A stretch of 33,308 nt of DNA from Paenimyroides tangerinum (GTDB lineage Bacteria > Bacteroidota > Bacteroidia > Flavobacteriales > Flavobacteriaceae), in NCBI RefSeq assembly GCF_003865405.1, contig NZ_RQVQ01000033.1:1-33308 (forward strand), read 5' to 3'. Each line of letters starts with the position of its first letter. Positions within the stretch are counted from its first letter, which is position 1. This document shows positions 17,673-25,467 of this stretch, piece after piece. The notes under the pieces are model-generated. The model was not told the DNA's origin, ran no database searches, and saw only the letters and a program-made list of their open reading frames with translations. The translations under genes and the position numbers were made by a program.

Positions 17673-19276
17673 GGTAGTTCATCTTTTTGAATTAATTTTA
17701 GAACACGTTCTGCTGCTTTAGAGCTTTCTTCGGCTAATAACTGTTTTTCTGATTCAGTTAATTCAGTCTTACCAAAAGCTTCCAATTTTGACATCTCGGC
17801 TAAGTATGCTTTAAACCACTTGTCTTCAACCTCTTCATAGAAACCATAATCTTCTAAGTCTACTTTTAATTTCTGGTACTCATCATATTCAACCTCATCT
17901 AATTTCTCTCTCATTAAACGACCTTGCAAGTATCTTTTACGATTTAATTTTTCCTGAGTTTTTTTATCCAATATCGTAGGAAGACCAAACAAAGGACTGG
18001 TTAATATGCCTGCCACACCAAGACCTTTTGGACTTACATCCGGTTCTGTTACTTCAGTATTATAATCAGCATCTCTTTTAAACACTCTCACTTGTTCTTT
18101 CTCCATACCACCAATAACTAATGGGTCATGCGTACAAAAAACAATTTGAGTTTTAGCAGATTTACTCACCACATTTTCTAAAAAATCAAGGTATTTCCAT
18201 TTCCATAAGGGATTCAAATGTGTGTCCGGTTCATCAAGGAGAATAAGCGCTTCATCGTCTTTTGTAAATTTAAGCAAACCAAGCACCGTAATCAATTGCT
18301 TTTCACCTTCACTTAATTCACCCATAGCCAATTCGCCTTCTACATGTTCTTTTATAACTTTTATTCTAACATCCTGATCTTCTACCAATTCAGAATAATG
18401 AAGACTGCATAAGGCATTAAACAACGTAATTTTGTTTTCATATTTCATTTCGACAAATGCTCTAATAGCTTCTTTGTCTTTTAGGAAAAGAAAGAGCCTG
18501 TTTAACGTTTCCCTTTTGTTTAATGCCCCTCTCACAGTTTCTTTATAGAACATAGGTACAATAGAAAAATTCCATAAATCTTCAATGAACCTGCGGACTA
18601 ATCCTGCGGTATTCCAGAAATGATCTGGGTCCTTACGAGATTTTGACCAATTAGGTTGCTTCAACATAAAAAGGGCGGAGCCAAAATCAACTATGTTTAA
18701 TTCCCTTTTTAGAAAATCTATAGTTTCTTTTTCTCTTTCATCAAATAGATAAAAGGCGATTAAAGCAAAACTGGCATGGATTGGCTCCACTAAGAAAATA
18801 CGAGGCATTTCCTTAAAGTCCTCATACTTTGATGTTGGATCCATCATTTTTTTAAATTGCTGAACTTTGTGATCTGCGTACAAAGATCTAAGGCGTTCGC
18901 TCAACCCAGAGTAGTATACAAAAACATGGCTAGGTAAATATTCATTTTTATTTTTGAAAAACTGAGCTTTTGATTTCAATTTTTCTCCATCAATAGAGAA
19001 AATGTATCCTTTTTTTTCGGAATAATCAACTTCTATGCTTTTATCACGACAACTATAATTAATAATATATTCGAAAGATTGACTTTGCTTATGTAATATT
19101 GGAGCTCTTTCTAAATCTAAATCCCTAAAGATTATAACTATTGCTTCCATAAAGTTAGATTTACCAGTAGCATTCAGTCCGAGTAATACCGTTTCCATGG
19201 AATTCTCACCAAAATCAAAATGAAAATCCTCTAGATTTTTAAATCTTCCTTTTATGTGTACGTTATTTATCTTCAT
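17669..19276 (-). CDS. PtuA-like SMC/ABC-type ATPase
   Basis: The 535-residue protein is a soluble ABC/SMC-class ATPase: Walker A GLNATGKS (33-40), ABC signature LSEGEKQL (321-328), Walker B ALILLDEP followed by DTHLNP (343-356), and the switch histidine in FCTHDP (380-385). There is a helical insert between Walker A and signature and a charged C-terminal region (about 400-535) of unknown fold. This matches overlap-type ATPases such as PtuA, which pair with PtuB-like HNH proteins in anti-phage defence. It overlaps hsdS by 14 bp and the HNH gene by 4 bp, so all three are translationally coupled. It likely senses or transduces recognition by ATP-driven conformational change. Old-family nucleases were considered, but no Toprim motif is visible. 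Confidence 0.82.
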   Translation of the reverse strand: MKINNVHIKGRFKNLEDFHFDFGENSMETVLLGLNATGKSNFMEAIVIIFRDLDLERAPILHKQSQSFEYIINYSCRDKSIEVDYSEKKGYIFSIDGEKLKSKAQFFKNKNEYLPSHVFVYYSGLSERLRSLYADHKVQQFKKMMDPTSKYEDFKEMPRIFLVEPIHASFALIAFYLFDEREKETIDFLKRELNIVDFGSALFMLKQPNWSKSRKDPDHFWNTAGLVRRFIEDLWNFSIVPMFYKETVRGALNKRETLNRLFLFLKDKEAIRAFVEMKYENKITLFNALCSLHYSELVEDQDVRIKVIKEHVEGELAMGELSEGEKQLITVLGLLKFTKDDEALILLDEPDTHLNPLWKWKYLDFLENVVSKSAKTQIVFCTHDPLVIGGMEKEQVRVFKRDADYNTEVTEPDVSPKGLGVAGILTSPLFGLPTILDKKTQEKLNRKRYLQGRLMREKLDEVEYDEYQKLKVDLEDYGFYEEVEDKWFKAYLAEMSKLEAFGKTELTESEKQLLAEESSKAAERVLKLIQKDELP

Positions 19277-20825
19277 CTTTCAAAGTTAAAAGTGATTCTG
19301 TCTTAGATTTCAACTCATCAATTTGATGGTAGATTTCTTTTATTTCGCTGTAGAAACGTTCAATATCTCCTTCACTTGTAGATTTTTCCCAAAGCTCTTG
19401 AGCAGATATAGGAGAATTAGATTTTTTTAAAATATCAATAATAGATTGTTTTTCTTCCATTTTCTTCTTCGGTTTGGGTTTACTTAGATTTATTTTTTTT
19501 TGATTTTCAAGATATAATCTTTTTTCTTCTTTTAAATCGTCTAACAATTTTTCTGCAGATTCATTTGAAGTATAGTTGACTAATCTGCCTTCAAACGCAT
19601 TTTTTAAGATTGAATGTTTTAGTGCAATAATTTCATTTAAAACGTTGTCAATTGTTTTTCCTAAATTATCAGCTAAAGTAAATCTCGACTCAATGATTTC
19701 AACCACCTGTTTTTGTTCATCGAATGAACAATACGGTAACTCTATATTCTTAATAATCGTTGTATTCAGATTTGGTTGAGTTGCTCCCATGCTGATGTCT
19801 CTCAATTTCTGAGTATTCAATAGAAAAAAGTAATATAGGTAATAAATACTTCTGTCATCTAAATCTAAAAATGCTGCTATGCCGTCATTGATAGTTGAAT
19901 CAATTAGACATATTTTAGGAATACCTAATGTAGCACCACTATTACTTATTAGTAAGGTTCTAGGCTTTATTCTTCTGGTTTTTACAAGTCCAGCTTCTTT
20001 AATAGTATATTCAAATGTAGTTAAATGTACTTTTTCATCTTTAGTCAAATCTTTCACCTTGAGAAATGGGATATTACCTTCATAATATCTAGAATCCCCT
20101 GCTGGTCTAGGTGAACCTCCTCTAACTACATTTGAAATATTTGAAATTTTGATTATTTTCCAACCATTAGGCAGTTTACCTTCTTTAATAATTTTATTTG
20201 TTAATTTTCCTGTAAATGCATCTTTCAATAATGCTTGTTTATAAATTTTTAAACTATAGCTTGCCTTTTTTAAGATTTTTTCAGACTCACCAATTTTACT
20301 AAATAGTGTTTCAATCTGAGATACTATAGCGTGTTGTTCATGTAAATTCGTTATTGGAATACTTATGCTTTTTAATGTCGAAAGATAAATTCCTTTTTGA
20401 GCAGATCCTTTTGAATTATTTATCAGCATTTTATTGGAAAAAGGAGAAGACAGATAATACATTAAGTATCTACTCGATATAAATATAGGTTTAAGTAATG
20501 CGACGCTTCTTTGTATAGCAAATTTTTGAGTTTGTTCAACTACAGATACTCTTCCTATTGTGCCAACAATTGTTAGCAATACATCTCCTTGCTCTATATT
20601 TGTTCTTTGTTTTTCTCTTATGTAATCTTCCTCATTTATATAGCGTAAATCTTTATCAAAATTTATAGTATAATTTTCTATATTTCTAGCACTAAGCATA
20701 GGAATACCGTTGTCTTGTTTTGGAGGAGGGTTATGTGACCCATCTGTTATTTTATAACAGATTTTGTCTAGCGTTGTCCAAATCCATCCCTTTGGTAAAA
20801 CATATGTTAATTGTTGTTCTTTCAT
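19263..20825 (-). CDS. hsdS: Type I specificity subunit HsdS with C-terminal extension
   Basis: The 520-residue protein shows the canonical double layout: TRD1 starting at LPKGWIWTTLDKI (about 10-160), central conserved helices (LHEQHAIVSQIETLF ... LLKDAFTGKLT, about 161-209), TRD2 starting at LPNGWKIIKISNI (218-365), and distal conserved helices (FDEQKQVVEIIES ... FEGRLV, 368-415). Two different TRDs predict a bipartite asymmetric recognition site. Beyond the usual end comes a Lys-rich linker and a helical, winged-helix-like extension (about 457-520: SIIDILKKSNSPISAQELWE, then a helix with IDELKSKTE). That extension could dock an effector. The gene is first of the coupled set and overlaps the ATPase gene. 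Confidence 0.93.
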   Translation of the reverse strand: MKEQQLTYVLPKGWIWTTLDKICYKITDGSHNPPPKQDNGIPMLSARNIENYTINFDKDLRYINEEDYIREKQRTNIEQGDVLLTIVGTIGRVSVVEQTQKFAIQRSVALLKPIFISSRYLMYYLSSPFSNKMLINNSKGSAQKGIYLSTLKSISIPITNLHEQHAIVSQIETLFSKIGESEKILKKASYSLKIYKQALLKDAFTGKLTNKIIKEGKLPNGWKIIKISNISNVVRGGSPRPAGDSRYYEGNIPFLKVKDLTKDEKVHLTTFEYTIKEAGLVKTRRIKPRTLLISNSGATLGIPKICLIDSTINDGIAAFLDLDDRSIYYLYYFFLLNTQKLRDISMGATQPNLNTTIIKNIELPYCSFDEQKQVVEIIESRFTLADNLGKTIDNVLNEIIALKHSILKNAFEGRLVNYTSNESAEKLLDDLKEEKRLYLENQKKINLSKPKPKKKMEEKQSIIDILKKSNSPISAQELWEKSTSEGDIERFYSEIKEIYHQIDELKSKTESLLTLKDEDK

Positions 20826-20830
20826 TTTAA

Positions 20831-20864
20831 ATCTTTTGCAAAAGATCTGATTTTCACAGATCTT
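20831..20864 (-). promoter_or_regulatory. Two mutually exclusive hairpins ahead of hsdS
   Basis: On the minus strand, AAGATCTG (20864-20857) pairs with CAGATCTT (20849-20842) around a 7-nt loop, and the stem runs into TTTT, like a short terminator. The palindrome ATCTTTTGCAAAAGAT (20831-20846) shares 20842-20846 with the first stem, so both cannot form together. They lie 6 bp upstream of the hsdS start, after the XRE gene. This could be an attenuator, or DNA operators for the XRE protein. Confidence 0.45.
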
Positions 20865-20905
20865 GATTATGCATTTTACCTCAGAATTATTATTTCGAGA
20901 TAAAT

Positions 20906-21109
20906 TTATTTTAACATAGTTGAGTTAAAAAAATCTTTGATATCTACTTTCAAAAGCCGGGCTATTTGTGCGAATGTTTCGACGGATGGCTGTATTTCAT
21001 TAGTACACCACCTAGATACAGTACTTTCACTTTTCCCCAGCTCTTTGGCTAACCATTTACTGGTTTTAGAGTGTTCAGCCAATATAACTTTCAATCTATT
21101 GAGTTTCAT
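20906..21109 (-). CDS. Small XRE-family helix-turn-helix regulator
   Basis: The 67-residue protein is a single HTH domain: SKWLAKELGKSESTVSRW (about 17-34) is the helix-turn-helix, with a Q-I-A-R-L-L-K-V helix after it. Such stand-alone XRE proteins act as controllers of restriction-modification and toxin operons. It lies upstream of hsdS with an 80-bp gap containing overlapping hairpins, and downstream of two palindromes (21126-21158) that are possible operators. It probably autoregulates the cargo operon so that methylation precedes effector activity; this is inferred from position. Confidence 0.85.
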   Translation of the reverse strand: MKLNRLKVILAEHSKTSKWLAKELGKSESTVSRWCTNEIQPSVETFAQIARLLKVDIKDFFNSTMLK

Positions 21110-21125
21110 GTAACTTCAATTAATA

Positions 21126-21158
21126 CGCATAGAATGCGAATTTAGTATTATTAATAAT
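21126..21158. promoter_or_regulatory. Twin palindromes upstream of the XRE gene
   Basis: CGCAT-AGA-ATGCG (21126-21138) and ATTATTAATAAT (21147-21158) are perfect inverted repeats 17-49 bp upstream of the XRE start codon. A minus-strand TACTTTG just beyond (about 21163-21169) resembles the Bacteroidetes -7 box TAnnTTTG but has one spacer base fewer. Likely operator/promoter region of the cargo operon. Confidence 0.4.
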
Positions 21159-21254
21159 GCAAACAAAGTACCTAAGGATGATTTTGAAATATTATATTAT
21201 AATCATTTTTGAGATTGAATAGACATATGTATACGATAAAAAAAGGGAATCTGC

Positions 21255-21890
21255 TCACACAAACTCCCCAATATCAAAATCTTCTAAATTATTTTTCCGC
21301 AAGGTGGAAGAACCAGTTTCCGTTTCAGATGAAAGTGCGCTATCCAAAAGCTCGGCAATTTTTTGAGAGGCACCTTCAATAGAATTTTCCAGTAAGCTGA
21401 ACAACTCCGTCCCATGTAATTTTTGAACTAGGGCAACTGCTGTTTCCTTTTGAGATTGCTCCAATTCTTCTTTTTGGAGTAATGCCCCTACAGTGCTAAG
21501 TTCATCAAAGGTAACTCCTTGTGCAAGACTGTCATCGCTACCAGAGATTCCGTACCTGTTCCATTCTTCCTCCTCTTCTTCAAAATCAGGTATATTACTG
21601 AAAACTTCGTCCAGCTCTTCCTGCGGAATTTGAATACCAACGATTTCATTTTCGTCGTATTCTATGTCTAAATTAGCTGGATTTATTTCTTGTTCCTTAA
21701 ATTGACTTTCATTGGACGCCTTTGGCATAGATTGGCTTTTTACTGGTTTTGGCTGCCCCATAATATCGGGTAAATTTGGATTTACTTTTTTCTGTAAGCC
21801 ATGTTGTTCCGATCGTTTCTTAATGACAATTTTGTCCTGTAAAAGTAGATAAATGATGATCAGCAGGCATAATACAATTATTGTTTCCAT
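21255..21890 (-). CDS. traD: Conjugative transposon protein TraD (DUF4122-like)
   Basis: The 211-residue protein starts with one transmembrane helix (METIIVLCLLIIIYLLLQ), followed by a long acidic, Glu-rich cytoplasmic region (FEEEEEEWNRYGISG) and a helical C-terminus. This matches TraD of CTnDOT-type elements in position and layout. The frame is open to 21935, but the ATG at 21890 gives the expected membrane-first N-terminus and sits 10 bp after the preceding gene. In CTnDOT traD is followed directly by traE; here 6 kb of defence cargo separates them. Confidence 0.78.
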   Translation of the reverse strand: METIIVLCLLIIIYLLLQDKIVIKKRSEQHGLQKKVNPNLPDIMGQPKPVKSQSMPKASNESQFKEQEINPANLDIEYDENEIVGIQIPQEELDEVFSNIPDFEEEEEEWNRYGISGSDDSLAQGVTFDELSTVGALLQKEELEQSQKETAVALVQKLHGTELFSLLENSIEGASQKIAELLDSALSSETETGSSTLRKNNLEDFDIGEFV

Positions 21891-21900
21891 AACTAATGGT

Positions 21901-22326
21901 TTAAAAAATAGGTTTAAACTTTTGGTTGAAATCATCTATAATTGCTTTTTCAAACAGTTCAAAATGATGTTCCAATATATTGTCCAAATAAGCGTAAAGC
22001 GGAATCTCATCCTTGCCAATCACCTGTACAATTCGGGATAAACGTTTGTGATATTCCTGACGGATATAAATACTTTTATCACCTCGTTTTGCCATGGAAT
22101 GTGTTTTTAAAAAAAGATCTCCATAGCTTCCATCAAGACTTTTTTTGCTGCGGTTTTTCTCTCGTTGCACAGGTTTGTTACGGGGTAACTCTTCTGATTT
22201 TCCATGATCTTCCATCGGTTCAGGAGGAAGTTGTAAACCTTCTTTTTTTACGCCATCTACCATCAAGTTCATCATCAATTCCTCATTAATATCAGGCGTT
22301 ACTTTTTTTCTATTTGATTTTTCCAT
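21901..22326 (-). CDS. DUF3408 protein of the tra operon (TraB/TraC-like)
   Basis: The 141-residue basic protein has an unstructured N-terminal half and a C-terminal DUF3408 region (SIYIRQEYHKRLSRIVQVIG, then LYAYLDNILEHHFE). That pattern fits a ribbon-helix-helix-like DNA-binding fold, as in DUF3408 proteins encoded between traA and traD of Bacteroidetes conjugative transposons. It may help partition-like or transfer-initiation functions of TraA. CTnDOT has two such proteins (TraB, TraC); only one is present here. It is 6 bp downstream of traA. Confidence 0.8.
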   Translation of the reverse strand: MEKSNRKKVTPDINEELMMNLMVDGVKKEGLQLPPEPMEDHGKSEELPRNKPVQREKNRSKKSLDGSYGDLFLKTHSMAKRGDKSIYIRQEYHKRLSRIVQVIGKDEIPLYAYLDNILEHHFELFEKAIIDDFNQKFKPIF

Positions 22327-22332
22327 CGGTAC

Positions 22333-23100
22333 TTATAATTGAATGATTTTTAAAAATTCAGTGATAAATAGATCTAATTGACAAGCTTTCATCAGTCGTT
22401 CATCAGGGGGAATTAACGTAGAACGGAAAATGGTTTTACTATCGTTTTCACTTTCCTTGCGAAAACGAGTGCTGTTTTTAACTTGACTTTGCATCAGACT
22501 TAATCCTAATTGTGCTATAAGTTGATTGTACACATCGTATAAAGGCGTTCTTTCCCTGCCATCCACTTCATTCCAAAAAAGGTTAATGGTTTTTATAGAT
22601 GTTTCTACTTTTTTCATAATGACATCCTGCAATAGCTGTGTAAAAATGAGGGTACTTTCCATGACCAATCGGTCGGCTGTAATAGGCGTGAAAATATGAT
22701 GCATTCCTGCTAATGCTTTCAGAATTCCTGGCGTATTAACCGTTCCTGGCAAATCAAAGAATACAACGTCAATGGGAATAGCTGAGGTGTTTATATATTC
22801 TATTGCTCTTTCCAATACGCTGTCTGCCTTGTGTTGTACAATCTCGTATGCCTTTTTATTGATTGCCATAAATTGATTGTACGCTAGCTTCTTCAAATGT
22901 TCATTTTCCATTACCATTGCCAAGTCACGGACTTTCATTTTTGTTAAGCTGTGTTGTGGAAAATCCGTATCAAAGACAACGACATTATAGCCTAGTCGAT
23001 AATGCAGCGTACTCGCTACAAGTGCGGTAAATGTGCTTTTACCAACGCCGCCTTTTTGTGAAGAAAAGGCAATAAACAAAGGTTTCTTTTTTGTATTCAT
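22333..23100 (-). CDS. traA: ParA-family ATPase TraA
   Basis: The 255-residue protein begins MNTKKKPLFIAFSSQKGGVG and has the deviant Walker A KGGVGKST (16-23), a Walker A' DTDFPQHS and VFFDLPG (Walker B), the signature of ParA/MinD ATPases. TraA heads the tra operon in CTnDOT-family elements. The frame is open upstream to 23307, but that part is basic, Cys-rich and overlaps palindromic DNA, so I chose the ATG at 23100. It is transcribed away from the mob operon across the oriT-like region. Confidence 0.92.
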   Translation of the reverse strand: MNTKKKPLFIAFSSQKGGVGKSTFTALVASTLHYRLGYNVVVFDTDFPQHSLTKMKVRDLAMVMENEHLKKLAYNQFMAINKKAYEIVQHKADSVLERAIEYINTSAIPIDVVFFDLPGTVNTPGILKALAGMHHIFTPITADRLVMESTLIFTQLLQDVIMKKVETSIKTINLFWNEVDGRERTPLYDVYNQLIAQLGLSLMQSQVKNSTRFRKESENDSKTIFRSTLIPPDERLMKACQLDLFITEFLKIIQL

Positions 23101-23756
23101 ATCTATAAAATTTAAAATTCTAGTATTCTTGACTGTTTTCTTTCCTGCTGGAATTACAGAGTCATAGCTTTCATTCAGTTTGGCATTACAACCTGCCTTC
23201 ATGTTTCCTGTCAAGCAGGATCGCCGACATTCATTCCGTCTATCAATCAAAACAGCAAGATGTTTAGAAGGCAAGCGATCCTGCGTTCTTGCCGTCTTGC
23301 ACTCCATCTATCAGGACTCCCTACAATCTTGGGTGTTTGCATTCCAGCAATCGGGCATCACAGATTGAAGGTGTTCTAGCCAACATTCAAATACAAAGAA
23401 CACATCATTTTGAGTCGATTGATTAGCTACCGAAGCCTTTGGCGTTTATAGGTCGTGTTTGGCACTATTGTATGGTACAACTATTTTAAAAAGAGAGCTT
23501 TACTTTGTGTAGTACTATTTATTAATTGATTTATGCAAAAGGATTTTGATAAAATAGAAGTAACAGCAACGGCATGCAGCCGTTTTTCCCTGTTACATTC
23601 AATTCCGATTCATCGGAATTATTGTGTTCACCAGAACACGGCAAGTTGTGTTTTGAGCATCTCGAAAAGTATTCCGAAGCTCAAAACAACTTGCCCTAGC
23701 CGGGGGCAGAAAAATCCTCCGAAGTCGGCTTTTTGTATGAATTAAATTAGAAGTTT
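23101..23756. other. tra/mob divergent intergenic region, probable oriT region
   Basis: These 656 bp separate traA (-) from mobA (+). Near traA a 10-bp inverted repeat GCAGGATCGC/GCGATCCTGC (23215-23224 and 23275-23284) is visible. Near mobA lies a row of hairpins (next entry). A TTGTA-TGG-TACAA inverted repeat is at 23468-23480. No convincing gene is present: open frames here have repeat-derived, low-complexity products. Confidence 0.6.
23560..23735. other. oriT: Hairpin array, candidate origin of transfer (oriT)
   Basis: Five successive inverted repeats: 23560-23596 (GTAACAG/CTGTTAC enclosing ACGGC/GCCGT); 23601-23620 (AATTCCGA-TTCA-TCGGAATT); 23624-23639 (GTGTTC-ACCA-GAACAC); 23640-23695 (GGCAAGTTG/CAACTTGCC continuing as TTTTGAGC/GCTCAAAA, 17 bp in total with a 2-nt bulge); 23698-23730 (AGCCG/CGGCT followed by TTTTT). 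The big stem is followed by CTAGCCGGGGGCAG, a candidate nick neighbourhood. Origins of transfer typically lie beside mobA with such repeats. The last hairpin plus T-run may be a terminator ahead of mobA. Confidence 0.55.
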
Positions 23757-24203
23757 ATGGTAATTAAAAAGAATCTAAGAAAACAAGGAGGAAGACCTCC
23801 CAAAACAGATCCAGCTAAAATCCGGTATTCGATTTCATTTACTGAAGAAGAACATGCCCGATTTCTAACCCTTTTTGAACAATCAGGTATGCAGGTTAAG
23901 GCACATTTTATCACTTCTCAAATATTCGGAAAAGAGATAAAATCTGTTAAAATTGATAAAGGAACCGTTGATTTTTATATGCGATTGACTTCATTTCACA
24001 GTCAATTTCGTTCCGTTGGTGTGAATTATAACCAAATTGTAAAACTATTATATAAGAATTTTTCGGAGAAAAAAGCAGCTGCTTATCTATATAAATTGGA
24101 AAAACAAACAATTGAAATGGCGGTTTTATGTCGTAAGATCATTCATCTGACAGAAGAATTTGAAGCGAAATATCTTAAAAAAGAAACTCCAAATGATAGC
24201 TAA
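23757..24203 (+). CDS. mobA: Mobilization accessory protein MobA (relaxosome protein)
   Basis: The 148-residue basic protein begins with KKNLRKQGGRPPKTDPAKIRYSISFTEEEHARF. An N-terminal ribbon-helix-helix-like region precedes the conserved GVNYNQIVKLL segment typical of relaxosome accessory proteins (MobC/NikA-like, called MobA or BmgB-type in Bacteroides elements). It should bind oriT and load the relaxase encoded by the overlapping next gene. The 11-bp overlap with mobB indicates coupled translation. Confidence 0.88.
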   Translation: MVIKKNLRKQGGRPPKTDPAKIRYSISFTEEEHARFLTLFEQSGMQVKAHFITSQIFGKEIKSVKIDKGTVDFYMRLTSFHSQFRSVGVNYNQIVKLLYKNFSEKKAAAYLYKLEKQTIEMAVLCRKIIHLTEEFEAKYLKKETPNDS

Positions 24204-25467
24204 AATTGGAAGAAGCTCAAGTTTATATGGTGCATTAGCATATAATAATCTGAAAGTTGAAAAAGAAAAAGGACAAATTTTGTTTACTAATAAAATAATT
24301 GAAACAACAAACGGAACATATTCAATTACACAATTAGCTGATTCTTTTGAACCATACTTGATTGCAAATCGCAATACAGAGAAACATACGTTGCATATTT
24401 CGCTGAATCCCAATCCTAAAGATGTGGTGAATGATGATAAGTTTATAGAAATTGCGCAGGAATATATGCAGAAAATGGGTTACAGCGAACAACCTTTTAT
24501 AGTCTTTAAACATAACGATATAGATCGTAATCACATTCATATCGTTTCGGTTTGTGTCGATGAAAATGGAAGAAAAATTTCGGACAAGTTTGAGAAAATG
24601 CGTTCAATGAACGTTTGTAGAGAACTCGAAAAACACCACGGATTAATACCTACAACAGACAAAGAACGCAAAGAAAATGATAAGATTTTCCGCCCTATAA
24701 ATTACAAAGCAGGCGATGTTAAAAGTCAAATTGCATCTGTCGTTCACCATCTTCAAAACTATTATCAATTTCAAACATTAGGCGAATACAATGCTTTGCT
24801 TTCTTTGTTCAATATTACAACAGAGAAAGTTGAGGGCGAATTACGAGGAATGCCACAACAAGGTTTGCTCTATATTCCATTAAGTAAAAAAAGCGAAAGA
24901 GTTGGACATCCGTTCAAAGCTTCTTTGTTTGGAAAAAGTGCGGGGCTTTCAGGCTTGGAACTGCATTTCGAAAACAGCAAAACGAAACTAAAGAAGCATC
25001 CAGTCAAGCAAACTTTGAAATCTGTCGTCACTATTGCACTTCAATCCACAGATAATGAACAAACATTTAAAAGAAAGTTAGCGGAACAAGGTATCAATGT
25101 GGTGGTACGAAGAAACGATACAGACCGTATTTATGGAATTACATTTATAGACCATAATTCAAGAACTGTTTGGAACTGTTCACGCTTAGGAAAAGAACTT
25201 TCTGCCAATACTTTTAATGATTATTGGAACAATAATATTAAGCCTGAAATAAAAGAGTCTACCGAATTACAACCCAAATTATCTACATTTAATGATGCCG
25301 AACTTCCTGTTGAAGAATCTCATCATTTATTTGATTTCTTAAGTACGGACAATCATGAAGACGGTTTGATAGAGGCACTCGGCGGCTTACTGCCCGAGGC
25401 TAAAGGCGAGAATTACGAAGAACAAAGGTTTATAAATCTTATGAAAATAAAGAAAATGAAAAAATAA
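24193..25467 (+). CDS. mobB: MOBP-type relaxase MobB
   Basis: The 424-residue relaxase has the N-terminal signature LYGALAYN (11-18), HTLHISLNPNPKD (65-77) and the metal-binding histidines in NHIHIVS plus CVDENG (H114, H116), as in MOBP/Bacteroidetes MobB proteins. It nicks one strand at oriT and leads it into the recipient. The frame is open to 24160, but the ATG at 24193 gives the family start MIAKIGRSSS. The C-terminal half is helical and less conserved, and the length is typical. The VirD4-type coupling gene (mobC) usually following mobB is not found. Confidence 0.93.
   Translation: MIAKIGRSSSLYGALAYNNLKVEKEKGQILFTNKIIETTNGTYSITQLADSFEPYLIANRNTEKHTLHISLNPNPKDVVNDDKFIEIAQEYMQKMGYSEQPFIVFKHNDIDRNHIHIVSVCVDENGRKISDKFEKMRSMNVCRELEKHHGLIPTTDKERKENDKIFRPINYKAGDVKSQIASVVHHLQNYYQFQTLGEYNALLSLFNITTEKVEGELRGMPQQGLLYIPLSKKSERVGHPFKASLFGKSAGLSGLELHFENSKTKLKKHPVKQTLKSVVTIALQSTDNEQTFKRKLAEQGINVVVRRNDTDRIYGITFIDHNSRTVWNCSRLGKELSANTFNDYWNNNIKPEIKESTELQPKLSTFNDAELPVEESHHLFDFLSTDNHEDGLIEALGGLLPEAKGENYEEQRFINLMKIKKMKK

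Noticed and set aside
10016..19276. A retron of the Ec78 type (reverse transcriptase plus PtuAB-like pair)
   Set aside because: The reverse transcriptase is 4.9 kb away inside traG, carries maturase and HNH domains and lies within a complete group II intron with domain V. No msr/msd-like RNA is visible near the ATPase/HNH genes.
17669..19276. An OLD-family nuclease
   Set aside because: The ATPase motifs fit, but no Toprim motif is recognisable in the C-terminal region, and a separate HNH nuclease candidate is coupled to it.
15304..20825. A conventional type I restriction-modification system (hsdRMS)
   Set aside because: No gene with HsdR helicase/PD-(D/E)XK features exists in the window; the space is filled by an ABC ATPase and HNH protein.
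23101..23307. N-terminal extension of TraA (open frame to 23307)
   Set aside because: The added 69 residues are Cys/Arg-rich, arise from inverted-repeat DNA and precede the canonical start MNTKKKPLFIAFSSQ of the ParA-type protein.
23560..23735. A CRISPR array
   Set aside because: The repeats are inverted and all different; there are no regularly spaced direct repeats, and no cas genes in the window.
23533..23745. A 70-residue plus-strand reading frame in front of mobA
   Set aside because: It consists almost entirely of the hairpin array; the product has no protein-like pattern.
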